Positions 1-11,742 of a stretch of 64,000 nucleotides of DNA are shown here, one piece after another. Where the stretch lies: assembly GCF_001642475.1 (NCBI RefSeq), contig NW_019173936.1, positions 372,001 to 436,000 of the forward strand, written 5' to 3'. The stretch is from Fonsecaea monophora (Eukaryota > Ascomycota > Eurotiomycetes > Chaetothyriales > Herpotrichiellaceae). The position numbers and the translations under genes were made by a program. Numbering within the stretch: position 1 is the first letter of the stretch; each line of letters starts with the position of its first letter. The notes under the pieces were generated by a model. The model made no database searches. It was not told the origin of the DNA and saw nothing but the letters and a program-made list of their open reading frames with translations.

Positions 1-11
1 GGACAAATCAT

Positions 12-1295
12 TCAGTTGCAGTAGACCTCTGTGAGTTTATTCATTGGCTCTACCCGTATGGCCGGGCGAACATGACCATGGGCTGCCGGTTGCAGGCAAT
101 CAATTGCCATGATTCTGTTTCCGGTCACGGCGCCTGGGGTGAACGGCTCATCAGTTTTGAAAGCAACAGAAAGAGAGAGGGGACACGATCACGGACCTTT
201 TATTTTCCAGAGATTCCCGATGATCTTGAAGGGGGCAGCATTTGGCATGGGGTGAGGGTCGACTTCCGGGATTCCCACGCAGACCAGCGTTCCAGCGTAC
301 CGGAGGAAATCGAGCGCCTGATCGTATGCTCCGGAGCTGGCATTGCAGACCATAACGGCATGACATCCACCATCGGTGACTTCCTTGACTCTGGCAGTAA
401 GGTCTGCCGAGTTGAATTGTGTAAAGTCAAGAAAGACATCTGCCCCGAGGGACTTGCAAAAGTCCGCCTTGGAGCCGTGGTCGACGGCGATGACTCTCAG
501 ATTGAACGCCTTTGCATACTGAACTGCGAGGTGGCCGAGGCCCCCTCCGGCCCCGGATACTAGAAGCCAGTCACCCAGCTTACACTCACTGTATAATAGA
601 GCTGACCACACGGTCACTCCACCACAGAGGAGAGGGGCAGCCGCCTCAGAAGAGAGCCCCTCGGGAATGGGAGTGACATATCGGGGATCGCTGATGATAT
701 ATTGTTGAAATGTACCGGGCGTTTTATACCCTGCGACCTTGCGCTTCTTACAACGATTGTCGAACCCAGCGAGGCACTCGGAGCAGATCAGACAGGCCGA
801 CGTGATCCATTTCACTCCAACGCGGTCACCCAACTGGACCTCTGTCACTCCGTCACCCAACTTAACGACGTATCCAACGCCCTCGTGTCCTCCAATCTGA
901 ACGGTAAGCACTCGACATCAGCGGAGCTCCTCAGGACTGCCGGTTCGGGCAATACAAACCTGACCGCGCGGTGTCGGCTCCGGCATATGTCCATAAGAAT
1001 TCATGATGAAGGCAAAGTCCGTGTGGCAGACACCGGAGTAAAGGCTTTGACTTCTATCAGATTACCGCACAACGAGACATCAACTTCCTCTGGGGCTGAG
1101 GGCGTAAGAGGCGTACAGTTTGATGAGGATCTCTCCCCGTTGAGGCTCTGGTGTTTCGACATCAATTACTTCAGTGGCCAGAGTACCAGGATTTGAATAG
1201 ATGACGGCTGAGCGAGTCAGACCCTAGTCGCAAAATGGCTCAACATGGACTCTTTCAATACCTTTGTGCGTCTTTGGAATATCTTCAGTCGTCAT
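12..1295 (-). CDS. Zinc-dependent alcohol dehydrogenase (MDR family), 5 exons
   Basis: Oxidises an alcohol to an aldehyde or ketone with NAD(P)+ (family knowledge). Reading from ATG at 1295, four short introns give a continuous MDR protein. Catalytic-zinc motifs are GVCHTD and GGHEGVG. The structural-zinc lobe has Cys-x2-Cys-x2-Cys-x7-Cys (ACLICSECLAGFDNRC), and the Rossmann motif GAGGGLG follows. Start choice: MTTEDIPKTHK spliced to AVIY matches the usual N-terminus. The apparent stop (12-14) comes just after the conserved LTEV, so about 15-20 residues of the usual C-terminus are missing; either an intron runs off the window edge or the tail is truncated. It is divergent from the Zn2Cys6 gene at 1691, sharing 395 bp of promoter. 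Substrate unknown; an ADH beside two BVMOs suggests a secondary alcohol. Confidence 0.85.
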
Positions 1296-1690
1296 GATGC
1301 CGGGTTCGAATCGCTCTAGTGATTGAGGTTTTGGCTGCTGAATCCCTTCCACCAACTATTAGGGTCAGAGACTATATGTGTATGCTCTATTTTTCAGGCC
1401 TCTGAAGCTTTCAAGTCATTTGGCCACAGCACCATTACGGGTAGTCGGCAAGTCGCGATCTTTCCAGTTCAGGGTGCAAGGACCCACACGCGACCCACAC
1501 AGACATGGAAGGTTTCCTCATTAGGCATTTACGACAACTGAGATACGACACTTGGACGCCCACGTGACCCCAGAATTCCTGCGGGGTCGACGAGGGAGTC
1601 GACCCCAGATTTCAGAGCAGTTTTCCCACCATGTGTGCTCAATCACACTTCCCTTGTCGAGTCTTTTTGTTCTACTAAGAAATCCCGGAA
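1296..1690. promoter_or_regulatory. Divergent promoter between ADH and Zn2Cys6 regulator
   Basis: 395-bp intergenic region between two divergent start codons. It contains a CACGTG E-box-like site at 1561-1566 and a perfect 9-bp inverted repeat with a 6-bp spacer at 1583-1606. Sharing of regulation between the regulator and the ADH is inferred from layout. Confidence 0.55.
1583..1606. repeat. Perfect inverted repeat, possible operator
   Basis: GGGGTCGAC (1583-1591), spacer GAGGGA, GTCGACCCC (1598-1606). It lies 85 bp upstream of the regulator ATG at 1691. It could be a dimeric-regulator site or a 5'-leader hairpin; function is not shown. Confidence 0.5.
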
Positions 1691-4147
1691 ATGGTGGACC
1701 GCGATACCTTCATGGACGAGTCAGCTCCTGTCACAGAGGCAGCAACTAACGAACAGGCCTCAGCATCCACCCCCATCACCGGCCAGAAGCGCAAGCCCTA
1801 TGTGACGAGTGCATGGTGAGTTTAATCTCAACACGCTGCAAATTGTTCACTGACGACGATCCCATCAGCTCTGAATGCAAAAAGCGAAAGGTTAGGGTGG
1901 GTAAATCTTTGGCGCGCGGAGCATGGCGCGATTTGCTGACTTGTTTAATTCATTCCCCAGTGCTCGGGAAAGCGACCTTGTAGCCAATGTTCCATCGGGC
2001 ATTTGACTTGCGAGTATTTGCCTGACTCGAGACGTCGAACGACGACTGTCCAGACGAGCAACAAGCCCGAGGATGTCACAGAGGACCAATTCTCGGCGGC
2101 CGGATGCGCCCCCGCGAGCAGCACCACAAAGGAAACGGATGAGGAGAGTTCATGGAAAGCCGATGTGCTCAACAAACTGCAGATGCTGTCCGATGAAATC
2201 AGAAGCTTGCGGCAAACCACGGCATCTCAAGACAATGCCCGGTCGAGTTTGAATCTCACCATGACTCCGGACTCGGGCGAGATCTTGAACACGTACAACC
2301 CAAGCAGTGTCTCCAAAGCCGTCTTTCCAGGCGGCCCTAGTATCCTCAATCCCCTCAACACCATGAAAGAGCCCGTTGAAAGTGGCGGGAATGAGGATAA
2401 ATTAGTCCAGGAAGATTGTTGGATGGCTTTCTGCTCCACCATGACTGACTGCTATATTCGAGAACTGCGAATCTGGGATGCCCAAGTCAGGCATTCTGGC
2501 CTAGGTCCGGTGAGAGAAACTTTGGACCTGTACTTCTCTCTCATGAATCCCCACTGTAAGTGCTGCAACCTGCCGATGCTACAGGCACAAAGTTGCGAAT
2601 TCTACTAATACCATGTGAACCAATTGTTTAGACCCTTGTTTGGACTCCAAGGCCTTCGAGCAAGATTTCCAGCGATTCGCCGGCAACGTTCAAGAAGTGA
2701 CACTGGAGCGTATCCAGTTCATTGCTCTGGTCAATCTGATTCTGGCCGTAGTCAAGAATGTCGACGACTTTTGTCCGGAAGACGACATCATTCCCGGCTG
2801 GTACGAGTTTACCAAGGCGGAGCACCTCTTGAACCATGTCATCAAGAGCGGCAAAGGAAACCTCACGACCATACAGTGTCTCATCCTGAAGGCCTCGTAC
2901 CTCTTATACATTGAGCGAAACGACTGGGCCTACGACGAGATCGGCACGGCGGTCCGACTTTGTTTTCAAACGGGCCTGCACAATCAAAGTTCGTGGACTG
3001 GCCTTTCACCATTTGAGGTTCACATGAGACAGCGAATCTTCTGGTGTGTCTACTGCCTCGAGAGGAACATCTCGCACCAGTGTGGCGCACCGTACCAGAT
3101 GAGCGACCAGGACATTGCGGTGGAGCTGCCCAGCGATTCAACCGTTGAAGGAGTCAGTGTTGGCGCTGGAGAGGGAGGGTTTTCGCCCATCACGTACCAG
3201 CTGGCGACCATCAAATGGGCCAAGGTTTGTTCCGATATGTGGGATGCCATGTTCGGGGTCAACTCTCGCTCTCCGACAGCTGAATTGATTGCCGTCACCG
3301 ACGCGCGCATCCTTTTGTTGATCGAGGAACTCCCAGTCCACCTCCGGTGGTCCTCCGACTTTCTCAAAGTCGCAGTCCAGCTCCAGTATCCTCATTATAT
3401 TGTTCGTCAGGCAATTGTGCTACACCTGGTGCGTTTTATCTCCGCGTGTTTTTTGACCAAGGGCCACAGATTTTTCTTGGTGGCTGACTTTTAATGTGAC
3501 AGCGATCTAATCATCTACGGCTATTGTTACGACGCAGTGACCTCCTGGGCTCCAAGAGAAGTGTGCAGGTGGCGGCGCTATGCGTGGACATAGCTCTGGC
3601 TTCGGTCGAAGCCATGCATCAGTACCATTTCTCCGAGTTCAGGAGAAACTCTGGACGGTTCCCGACCGTCTCGTTCCTCTCTGGGGTCATCTTCACGCTT
3701 ACTTCGGTCATTCTGGCCAAGAAGGCAGACCGGCCCACGCTGTCGAAAGCGGGTGGGGGTTTTCTCAAGGCTGTCCAGCTCCTGGAGGACATCGCTCCCG
3801 GGTTCACCCTGGGGCGGCGCCTCTTCAAACGCCTGCAGAAAGTCATCAAGGCAACAACACAAACCATGGCGGAGAATGGGAATTCCTCTTCCAACGATGT
3901 ACCGGCCGATGCTACGGGGCCGGTAATGCCGGATCATCAGTTGGCTTCTTCAACCCCGGCACCAGTCCCGGTGATTCAACCCAGTTTCGACTTTGACCTC
4001 GACGATCTACTGCACTTTGACCGGTCATCGTTTGCCGACAATGCAGACAACGAGTTTGTGCAATTTGCTTTCAGCCAGCTCAATTCACCGCTGGCTGCCT
4101 TTGGAGGCTCAGCACTGCCGAACGGGAATGCGGTCAAAGACCCCTAA
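1691..4147 (+). CDS. Zn2Cys6 transcription factor with fungal_trans domain
   Basis: Exons 1691-1815, 1869-1896, 1961-2555, 2632-3428 and 3503-4147 sum to 2190 nt, giving 729 residues and supporting the model. The zinc cluster is spread over three exons: ACSECKKRKVRC, then SGKRPCSQCSIGHLTC, at about residues 40-67. A Ser/Thr-rich linker follows, then the fungal-specific transcription factor domain with the signature around WCVYCLERNISHQCGAP. The C-terminus has an acidic, Phe/Leu-rich stretch (FDFDLDDLLHFDRSSF) that looks like an activation region. Nuclear DNA-binding regulator; probably local to the flanking ADH, hydrolase and BVMO genes (inference from position). Confidence 0.9.
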
Positions 4148-4165
4148 GATATCATTTTTGCTTCT

Positions 4166-5391
4166 TTAGAAGATTGCAATTATGTTGGGAGGACTTCCCA
4201 CTCCCCCTCTCACATGTAGCGGAGCCGAGGTGACGAAAAAGCTCCATCGGCCCTGCCGCTTGCATTCCTCGCTCAATGCTTCGAGATCGAACATTTCTCC
4301 TTTTGAATCGCGCGTCAGCTTTTGTCCCGGCCTACTGTGTCTTTGATCGATTATGGCCATGCTGTAGTGACTCACCTATAGGCATTCCCCAGCCGGACAA
4401 CATGATCTCATGCAACGACCAGCCTTGAAGCCCTGCCTCTGGAGGCGAGTTGTAGTTGGGGATCCGCTCCCAGCCCGGAGCATCGCCTGCTCCTGCCACG
4501 ATGCCGCTGTCCCACAGCCACTTTGCCATCTTGGCCGAAGTTTCAACACCTACCCAGATCGGGGACTTTTGATTGCTCCATGCGATCTTTTCTGCATCCG
4601 ACAGAGCATTGTATCCCACCCAGAACCCCGAACGGACAAACAGGAGATCACCCTGCCGGATCTCGACCCCTTGTGCGGCTGCACATGCTTGGAGCTCTTC
4701 CACGGGGATTGCGTGGTCGGCAGTGTCGCCGATCAAATCATACTGTTTACCCTGAGCCTGAGACCAGGAATAGTAGTCAAGCAAGACTCCACGCCCGGCG
4801 ATGGCCCCGTTCCTCACCCATGCTGTTGTTTTCACCGTTGTCAGAGACCATGAAATGTGTTGCTGACTGCTTGAGATTCCAGACTCACCATCTGTTCCAA
4901 GGACAGTAGGGTGGGCGTTGGGACCGGAAATGTCGTCGACAGATGTTCCATTGTAGAACTTTGCCAATTTGATGTAAGATACGTGCCTGAACCCATCCCA
5001 CTGGGCACCTATCTGCGACACTCCAGAATTGCGCCAGTCAGTTGAAAGGCTGCCCAGATGCACTAACAGGACATAAAGCCACTCTCACCTGGGTGTTGAA
5101 CTCTACGATATCATCATGTACCGGTCGTCCTCCGCGACGATAAATTGTCTGCTTGAATTTGGAGCGCTCGGAGCCTGGGACTAGGAGCACATCGATCGGC
5201 GGGTCCAGAGATAGACGGACGCCTGTGCGAATCTCGCTTCTGGCAGCGGCCAGAGTATTCTCGGCAGTGAGCAGATTCAAAGCCCCGAGCTGGTCGTCAT
5301 CCCCGTAGAGGCCCCAGGCTGAAAACGGCGGATCATCTGGACGGAGAGGGAGGCTCTCAAATGGAGGTCTGGGTCTGGGTGCTTGTGACAT
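4166..5391 (-). CDS. Cyclase-family (kynurenine-formamidase-like) hydrolase
   Basis: Member of the PF04199 cyclase family: metal-dependent amidohydrolase-like proteins related to kynurenine formamidase (family knowledge). Start at 5391 (MSQAPRPRPPFE) has a good context. Three introns: after VEFNTQ (then VSQIGAQWDGFRH), in TD/AWVRNG, and before GEMFDLEAL. Recognisable family features are GALNLLTAENT, the metal-site segment GAQWDGFRH, GRGVLLDYY and the terminal EMFDLEALSEECKRQGRWSF. About 340 residues, normal for the fungal branch. It is divergent from BVMO 1 over 635 bp, so a role in hydrolysing a BVMO product such as a lactone is attractive but only inferred. The stop at 4166 is 18 bp from the end of the convergent regulator gene. 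Confidence 0.82.
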
Positions 5392-6026
5392 TTTCGTTGA
5401 CAGTGATGATGGTGCTTGCGTCGAGCTTTTGATTTTCCAGCGGATGGGTATAGGAAGGCAAAATATGTAGAAGCTCGTTTCAGACTGCGAACAATGTAGA
5501 TCGGTGCAGCCATTGAAGATGACCTCGGGAGTATGAGACACGGAATGCTCATTATCCCAAGACAAGGACGAGCATGTTTGTCATCGGGTTCCGAGACAAC
5601 GGGTAGCCGTTATTGGCTTCCCTCACATGAGGCCGAATACTGGCTGGACGAATACCAGATACGAAAAGAAAGGGTCGCGGCGGTCTGCTGATCTGTGGCG
5701 CCACAACCGCACAAGTCTTCTTCACTTCATTGTGAGGTCGTCGGGGACGAGTCGTTCTCTACCTACTCATTTGGGAGATATGGAGACGAGTGGAACCGTT
5801 CTTCGGTTTGAGACACTCAACACAGGCGCCGATAATCTATAGCAGCCTGGCACCTGGGCACATAAACACCTTTTCTACACACAATGCGCATTTCTACTCT
5901 TGTCCGGCACTCGTTTCAATCACTCTACATTTCACTCAAGCGTTCTCTGACAAGGCCGTGTTACCAACATCTCTCCTGGTTCTGGTTTTGAAACAGTGGG
6001 CGTCCATTTACACACGCACCATCATC
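5392..6026. promoter_or_regulatory. Divergent promoter between cyclase-family hydrolase and BVMO 1
   Basis: 635-bp region between divergent starts. It contains the palindromic 9-mer ACGAGTCGT at 5747-5755, which also occurs in other spacers of this window (22326, 24043, 34062). Co-regulation of hydrolase and BVMO is inferred. Confidence 0.5.
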
Positions 6027-8356
6027 ATGCCTGAGAGCACGGTGCCTCCGCGGACATGGAGCAGCATGATCTATGACCATGAGATCGACGAGGCACGGCC
6101 GATGAAGGTCATCTGCATAGGAGCTGGGATTTCTGGGATCCTCACCGGAATTCGACTCCCGCAACAGATTGAAAATCTCGAATTGGTCATTTACGACAAG
6201 AATGCCGATGTTGGCGGTACATGGTATGAGAATAGGTGAGGGCGAGCTTCCCCCTAAGTCCCATTTTCACAGGATAGATCCGCTGAGATAGCTGGATTGT
6301 ATTTCTCCAGATATCCAGGAGTCAGATGTGATATCCCGAGTCCTGGGTATCAGCTCACATTTGAATCCAACTCGCAATGGAGCGAGTTCTACGCCAGCGG
6401 CGCAGAGATCCAAAATTACATGGTCAATCTAGCCAAAAGATACGATGTCTATCGCTTCTGCAAGTTCAATCACGAACTGGTAGAGGCCAAGTGGCTGGAA
6501 CTCCCGGGGAAATGGGAGGTGACCTTTCGACAAGTCGATACAGGAAAGGTATGTCTCTCAGAACATCTCTTGCGCGCGTCCACGTCCACGCCGAACTAAC
6601 CAGAGATTTCTCCCTGACAGATGGTGACCGATCAGTCCGACGTGATCATGCTCGGAATGGGCCTGTTGAACAAATGGGACTGGCCCAAGATACCAGGTCT
6701 CGACAAGTTCAAGGGCACCAAAGTCCACACGGCCAAGTGGGATACTTCGCTGGATCTCAAAGGAAAGAATGTCGCCTTGATCGGGGCCGGGTCAACCGGT
6801 ATTCAAATTCTCCCCGAAATCCAACCCATAGTCAACCGGGTCGATCACTACATGAAAGGAAAGAACTGGATCTCGCCCACGGGTATCGGTGGTGACGAGC
6901 TGGCGAGAAGGAAGGCCGAGACTGGAAACTGTGAGTTTGATTTTCTAGCTAGATTTTACCTTTTCTTGTCCTTTTTCTAACAAGGGGTTATCCTGGCAGT
7001 CAAGCACAGCAAGGAGGAGCTGGAGCTGTTCAAACTCTCTCCCGAAGAGTATCTCAAGTTCAGGCACAAGATCGAGAACGACATCATGCAAGCGCCCCTG
7101 GCGGCCTTTTACGGGACACCCGAACAACGGAAGTTCCACGAGATGAGCATCAAGCACATGCGCGAAAAGCTGGCGTCACGACCCGACATCCTAGAAGCTC
7201 TGATGCCCGACTGGGCACCTGGGTGCAGGAGGCTGACTCCCGGCCCGGGATATCTCGAGGCAATCTGCCAGCCTAATGTGGACTATGTGAGCACGCCGAT
7301 CAAACAGATCCACGAAAACGGCATCGAGACTATCGACGGACGCACTCGAGAGGTCGAGATCATTATTTGTGCAACAGGCTTTGATGTGTAAGTGTGCTGT
7401 TTTCCCCCGTCTCTCTCTCTCTCTTCTATTGCTGATACAGATGCAGGTCCCGTCAATCAGGACCAAAGTTCTTCGGCCAGGGTGGATGCGATCTTTACGA
7501 TGTCTGGAACCCCATCCCCGAGGCTTACATGTCAATGTGCCCTCCCAAAATGCCCAACATGTTCATCTACTTTGGGCCAAACGGTGGTCCCATGACCGGC
7601 AGCACCATGCTCATGCTGGAATGGGTCTGTGATTACGCCACGGCCGCAATCCAGAAACTCCAAAGGGAATACTACAAGTCCATGGTTGTAAAGTACGTAC
7701 TGCCAATTGGTTCTCTTTTTTCTCAATTCCCTCAGCTTGTGGGAGTTGGTTGCATGAACTAGCTGACTTTTTCGCGATAGGCCATCAGCGAACAAGGCAT
7801 TCAGCCGCCATGTCGACAAGTTCTTTGCAAAGACGGTCTTTACTCAGCCTGTAAGCAGTGTTCTCCTTACACCCGTGTCAGGGCCTTGCCGGTGGCAGAC
7901 CTAACAACATGGTAAACAGTGCAATTCGTGGTTCAAACGAGGAACCGTCGACGGACGAGTCGTAGGTGAGTCTTACCGCCACAACCACCCACACCTCGGT
8001 TCTTTTTTTTTTCTCTCTTGTTCCCACACTTTCAGACCACTTTATGTACTGACCCGGGGCCTGAAACAGCAAACTGGCCGGGTTCGGGCGTCCACTCGCG
8101 CAAAACCCTACTCAATCCGAGGTGGGAAGATTTCGACTACGAGGTGATGCCCGAGATCGAGGAGAACGTTCTGGGCTGGATGGGCAACGGCATGACGGTG
8201 GCTCAGAAGAACAAGACCTGCGCCACGGACTACCTCGAGCTGAAACAGACGGTCAATCGTCCCAAGCCGGTGCATCCAGAGTACAGCGTGCTGTCACCTC
8301 CGTCCTTTCACCAGGGCCAGAACGGTACTGCCGAACAGAACCGCACGGCCAATTAG
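6027..8356 (+). CDS. FAD-dependent Baeyer-Villiger-type monooxygenase 1
   Basis: Exons 6027-6235, 6311-6548, 6621-6930, 7000-7387, 7441-7692, 7781-7850, 7920-7965 and 8070-8356 total 1800 nt, 599 residues. The FAD Rossmann motif is CIGAGISG near residue 33, followed by GGTWYENRYPGVRCD. The BVMO fingerprint F-x-G-x3-H-x3-W-(P/D) is seen as FKGTKVHTAKWD, and the NADPH Rossmann motif as LIGAGSTG. The ATGFDV segment and a C-terminal CNSWFKRG...NWPGSG block fit the fungal BVMO family. It inserts oxygen next to a ketone to give an ester or lactone, using NADPH and O2 (family knowledge). The exon 5 acceptor could be 6 nt later. Substrate unknown. Confidence 0.88.
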
Positions 8357-8609
8357 AACGGGAGAAAGACGATCAATTTTGTATGGTATAAGAGCTAGGC
8401 AGATGCTCTAGCTGCGTCAACAAAGCTCCAGCCAGCCGCATAGATTGATGGGCATTATTCCTCGTGGATAGTCCTCTGTACCAAAGGTATACCTGTACCT
8501 GTCTCGTCATGATCCCCGCCCAACTTTGGATACTGTTCAAATAAAGAAGATTTTCAGAGAGTTACAGTACTATTCGTAGCTCGGGTTCAACTCCACGATA
8601 TAGCCAGCT

Positions 8610-10741
8610 TCAAGCACTGGGCCAAGCTGGAAACCACAGACTTGAAGAGCCGAAGAGAGAATCGTCCTCGGTCGCCGACCAAGAGCTCATCGCTCCCCAC
8701 TCTGACAGCGACGGGTCAAGTCGATACGTCCGATCGGCGGGCGAAGCCGAGACAAATAGATCCCACGCCATGTTGTCGTGCTGGGTTCCTTTGGTAGACG
8801 CGACTGAATCCGAGGTTGAGGACCTGCCCAACTCAGATATCGCCGGAAGGGGTGCCGTTGTCGCAATGGATGGTGTAGAGTCGACTTCGGAAGCAATCGT
8901 CTCGGCCTGGCTTACGGGTTGCTGTTGGACCCCAGGGGGCCCTGGTGGGAGCGGCGGCTGCATTTCGGCAAATGAAAAGGCTCTGTCAAATGAGTCGTCT
9001 AGATACGTTGTGTTCTGGGAGCAGTCGACAGCAGCTTCCTGGGCGCCTGCGGCACCAACACTGCATATTACAGCCTCGACGGATGACGTTACAGAGAAGG
9101 CCGTCGGGGTGCTTGCTCGGATCGACAGTTGTGCAGTGTTCACCAGTGGTAAGGTGCCCACCGCCATGCGTGTGTCAGTACAGGAGTTGCGAATCCCAAG
9201 GGGATCCTCTGTTGCTGAATTCGGACGGATCAGCTCGGCGAGCTCCGGGAAGTCGACGGCGAATTCATCTCCCATTCTCAGGCAGTTGATATCATGGAGC
9301 CACCGTTCTGTGGACGGCATCAACCTGATGTCGCAACCGTTGGAGTCGACTTGTAGCACTTCTTGTAGCTTGGCGTCTGTTGGAATCTGAACGTCGAAAT
9401 GTTCGACGAAGGAGCTGTATAGATTCCGGCTCTGGTAGCTTTGCCAGTCTCGCATTAGATGGGTTCTGATCCCGGGCCTATGAGTTGGAAATAAATACGT
9501 GAGCTGATGAATATGGAGAAGCTGTTGAGAGAGGCTAGGAGTGTCTTACCAAGGTACAAAGTCGATAAAGGATGGGTGTGGGCACCACATTTGAGGTGAC
9601 AAAGGCCGGTACCATGCCGGGCATTGGGCCAAGTTTCTATGGGTAGGAAATACCAACAGCTGAAAAGTAGAAGTTGACTCAGTCTCTCACACTGGCTTGA
9701 GCAGCGGCGGCAAGGGGCCCGACTCACCGTCAAAATCCGATACAGCACCCAAAACATTACTATTCTTCCCAGCCTCGACTTGTATGTCCAGCACCTGATA
9801 GCTTCATAGGCAGCAATAGCGAGTTCTCTCCTCATGGTAGTCAGACTATCGTCGTCGTCGCTGTCAGGGTTCTTGGTTGGAACCATGCTTTCGAGGACCG
9901 GGTTCGAGGATGGCGCAGACGACTCAAGATCCTGGACCAGCAGATAGAGTATGTTTGGAGTTCGGGCAAGGCTCCGCAGTCGCTGTTGGGACATCAGACC
10001 TGGGGGGCGACCAATGTGGAAAAGGGCATTTGCGACGCTAAAGACGCCGCCACCAGAATGGCCGGTGTTGGATCTCCAAATCATTATTGCTTCGAGAAAG
10101 TCATCATCCAACAAGTTTGATCTGGAACCGAGTCGCCCTAAAGCGGCCCAGATACCAGGAAATGGCGAGGGTGAGTCTGGAACGGCCATGCGTGAATCCA
10201 GCTCGGTGGTCAGATCGAAAGAAGCATCGCACTGCGACCGCCCTTCCTCAATTGAATCCACTTGTAGCGTCTGACCTTCTGCGCAGAACGGGACGGAACC
10301 GCCTGAGTCAATGACTGCATGTTGGATCCCATTCCCCGGCTGCTCAACGGTTGGCGCCTCTCGAGAGGCGACTCCCTCGGTTGTGCTCCCGTGGGAGGAC
10401 TGTTGAAGCAAGGACGACGATTCTTCCCGGCTGAGTCCCAGCGCCGAGCAAACAGATTGCAATTTACTACGGAGGGTCTCCTTTTCGGCCTCGAGGCTCC
10501 TGTTCTCCTTGAGCAGCTCTGCCACAATCTTGTCAGACTGCTGGGTGCTGAGCAGGTCCAGTCGCTCCTGCAAGGCGGCGATGGTCTGGCGGGCTTTGCT
10601 CCGATTCTCCCGCACCAGTTGTCGGTCTGCAGCCCTCTTTCGACTCAGTTGTTGGGCCGTCAACTTGTCCTTCCATCCTGATTTCGATCCAGACTCACCA
10701 TCCTTGGCATGCGGCGAGGGAGTCGTGCGAGGTCGAGCCAT
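8610..10741 (-). CDS. bZIP transcription factor with DUF3425 domain
   Basis: Begins MARPRTTPSP at 10741; the longer upstream frame has no ATG. The basic region KRAADRQLVRENRSKAR is followed by a leucine-zipper heptad run (TIAALQERLDLL through LRSKL), about residues 35-100. The C-terminal half carries the DUF3425 signature after two introns: NLAQCPAWYRPLSPQM, then HPSFIDFVPWPGIR and LMRDWQSYQS. This is a common fungal architecture (bZIP plus DUF3425), usually nuclear. A Ser/Pro-rich linker and an acidic DSDDDD patch lie between the domains. It is divergent from the DUF1446 gene over 1.0 kb. It is the only other regulator in the first 31 kb besides the Zn2Cys6 gene; the target set is unknown. 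Confidence 0.88.
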
Positions 10742-11742
10742 GAGGACTCTCCCTCCAGGCTTACATTCGAGTTGCTGAGTCCAGCAAGATGGGTTCAAGT
10801 CGTCTATGCAAAAGGCAGGAACCTGAAAATGTATGGGAAGAAGCGCAAGAACACAAACCTCTCATGTAGTAGTGGTGGCAAATTGCGGTTTGTGTGGGAT
10901 GGTCACAAGCGGGAAGCTGGAACTCTGGGGAAGCTCCCTGCGGAGAAGGATAGACAGAAGAATAGACCCGGAATAATTGGGCCGGGCGTGGTCGACGTCG
11001 TCCACGCCGCTATTGGTGGAGAAGAGGTTTGGTATATCCACTATAGCATTTGTCTCCACATAATATAGGCCCTCCACCAGCCGTGCCATGGTCACCTAAG
11101 ACACTCTCTTTTTCACTCTGTTGGCTCAATATTTCCATTTCCAAGCAAACGCCTGCCAAGGCATGGTGGGGGATGGTTTTTGGCCGGACAGACTGGCCGA
11201 GGTTAGCGGAAAGGGTGGGGAGACAATGCCAGAATTCCAGAATTTCAGGGGAATTCCGCCGGAATCGTACGTTCACATTTCCAGGTCTAGATGCGGCTCT
11301 CAGTTCGCAGGCCAATTTGACCTGGCTTCGCAGATGTGGTACTCGCTCCAGTTCCGGACAGCTATCTGGAGGAGGAGGTCAATTTACCCCTTAATCCTTC
11401 AAGATTCCATTACGGACGGCATGTGCTTTGGGTTGGCGCATGTTGCCAGGACATGACCTTTGTGGGCGATTCCACCTCGCCGCACGGAACCGGAAAGGAC
11501 TGAGGGAGAAGGAGTAGATGGAATATGATGTGCAAATACCGGCAATGGCCAAAGGCTGTTGCAAGAAGGCCTTTTCGAACATCGGACCTGGCTTCTCAAC
11601 TGGGTGCTCCTAATACTTACCGCTTGATTCCTCGGCCTGTCTCTACCATCCTTGTCCTTTGCCATTTTTCCTTAGGGTTAGTTGTCTTTGCTCACGGCCT
11701 GTTGTATTGAGAGTTGTATCTGGAGTCAGAACGAACGCTAGG
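10742..11742. promoter_or_regulatory. 1.0-kb divergent promoter between bZIP and DUF1446 genes
   Basis: No gene is seen. It contains the near-palindrome ATTCCGCCGGAAT at 11253-11265 (two CCG/CGG half-sites around one base, a Zn2Cys6-like arrangement) and GTTCCGGAC at 11351-11359. The GTTCCGGAC word recurs in two other intergenic regions of the window (27727, 28859). Confidence 0.45.

Noticed and set aside
1296..1312. tRNA-like GGGTTCGAATCGC sequence
   Set aside because: The flanking bases do not form a T-arm stem and no acceptor or anticodon arm is present.
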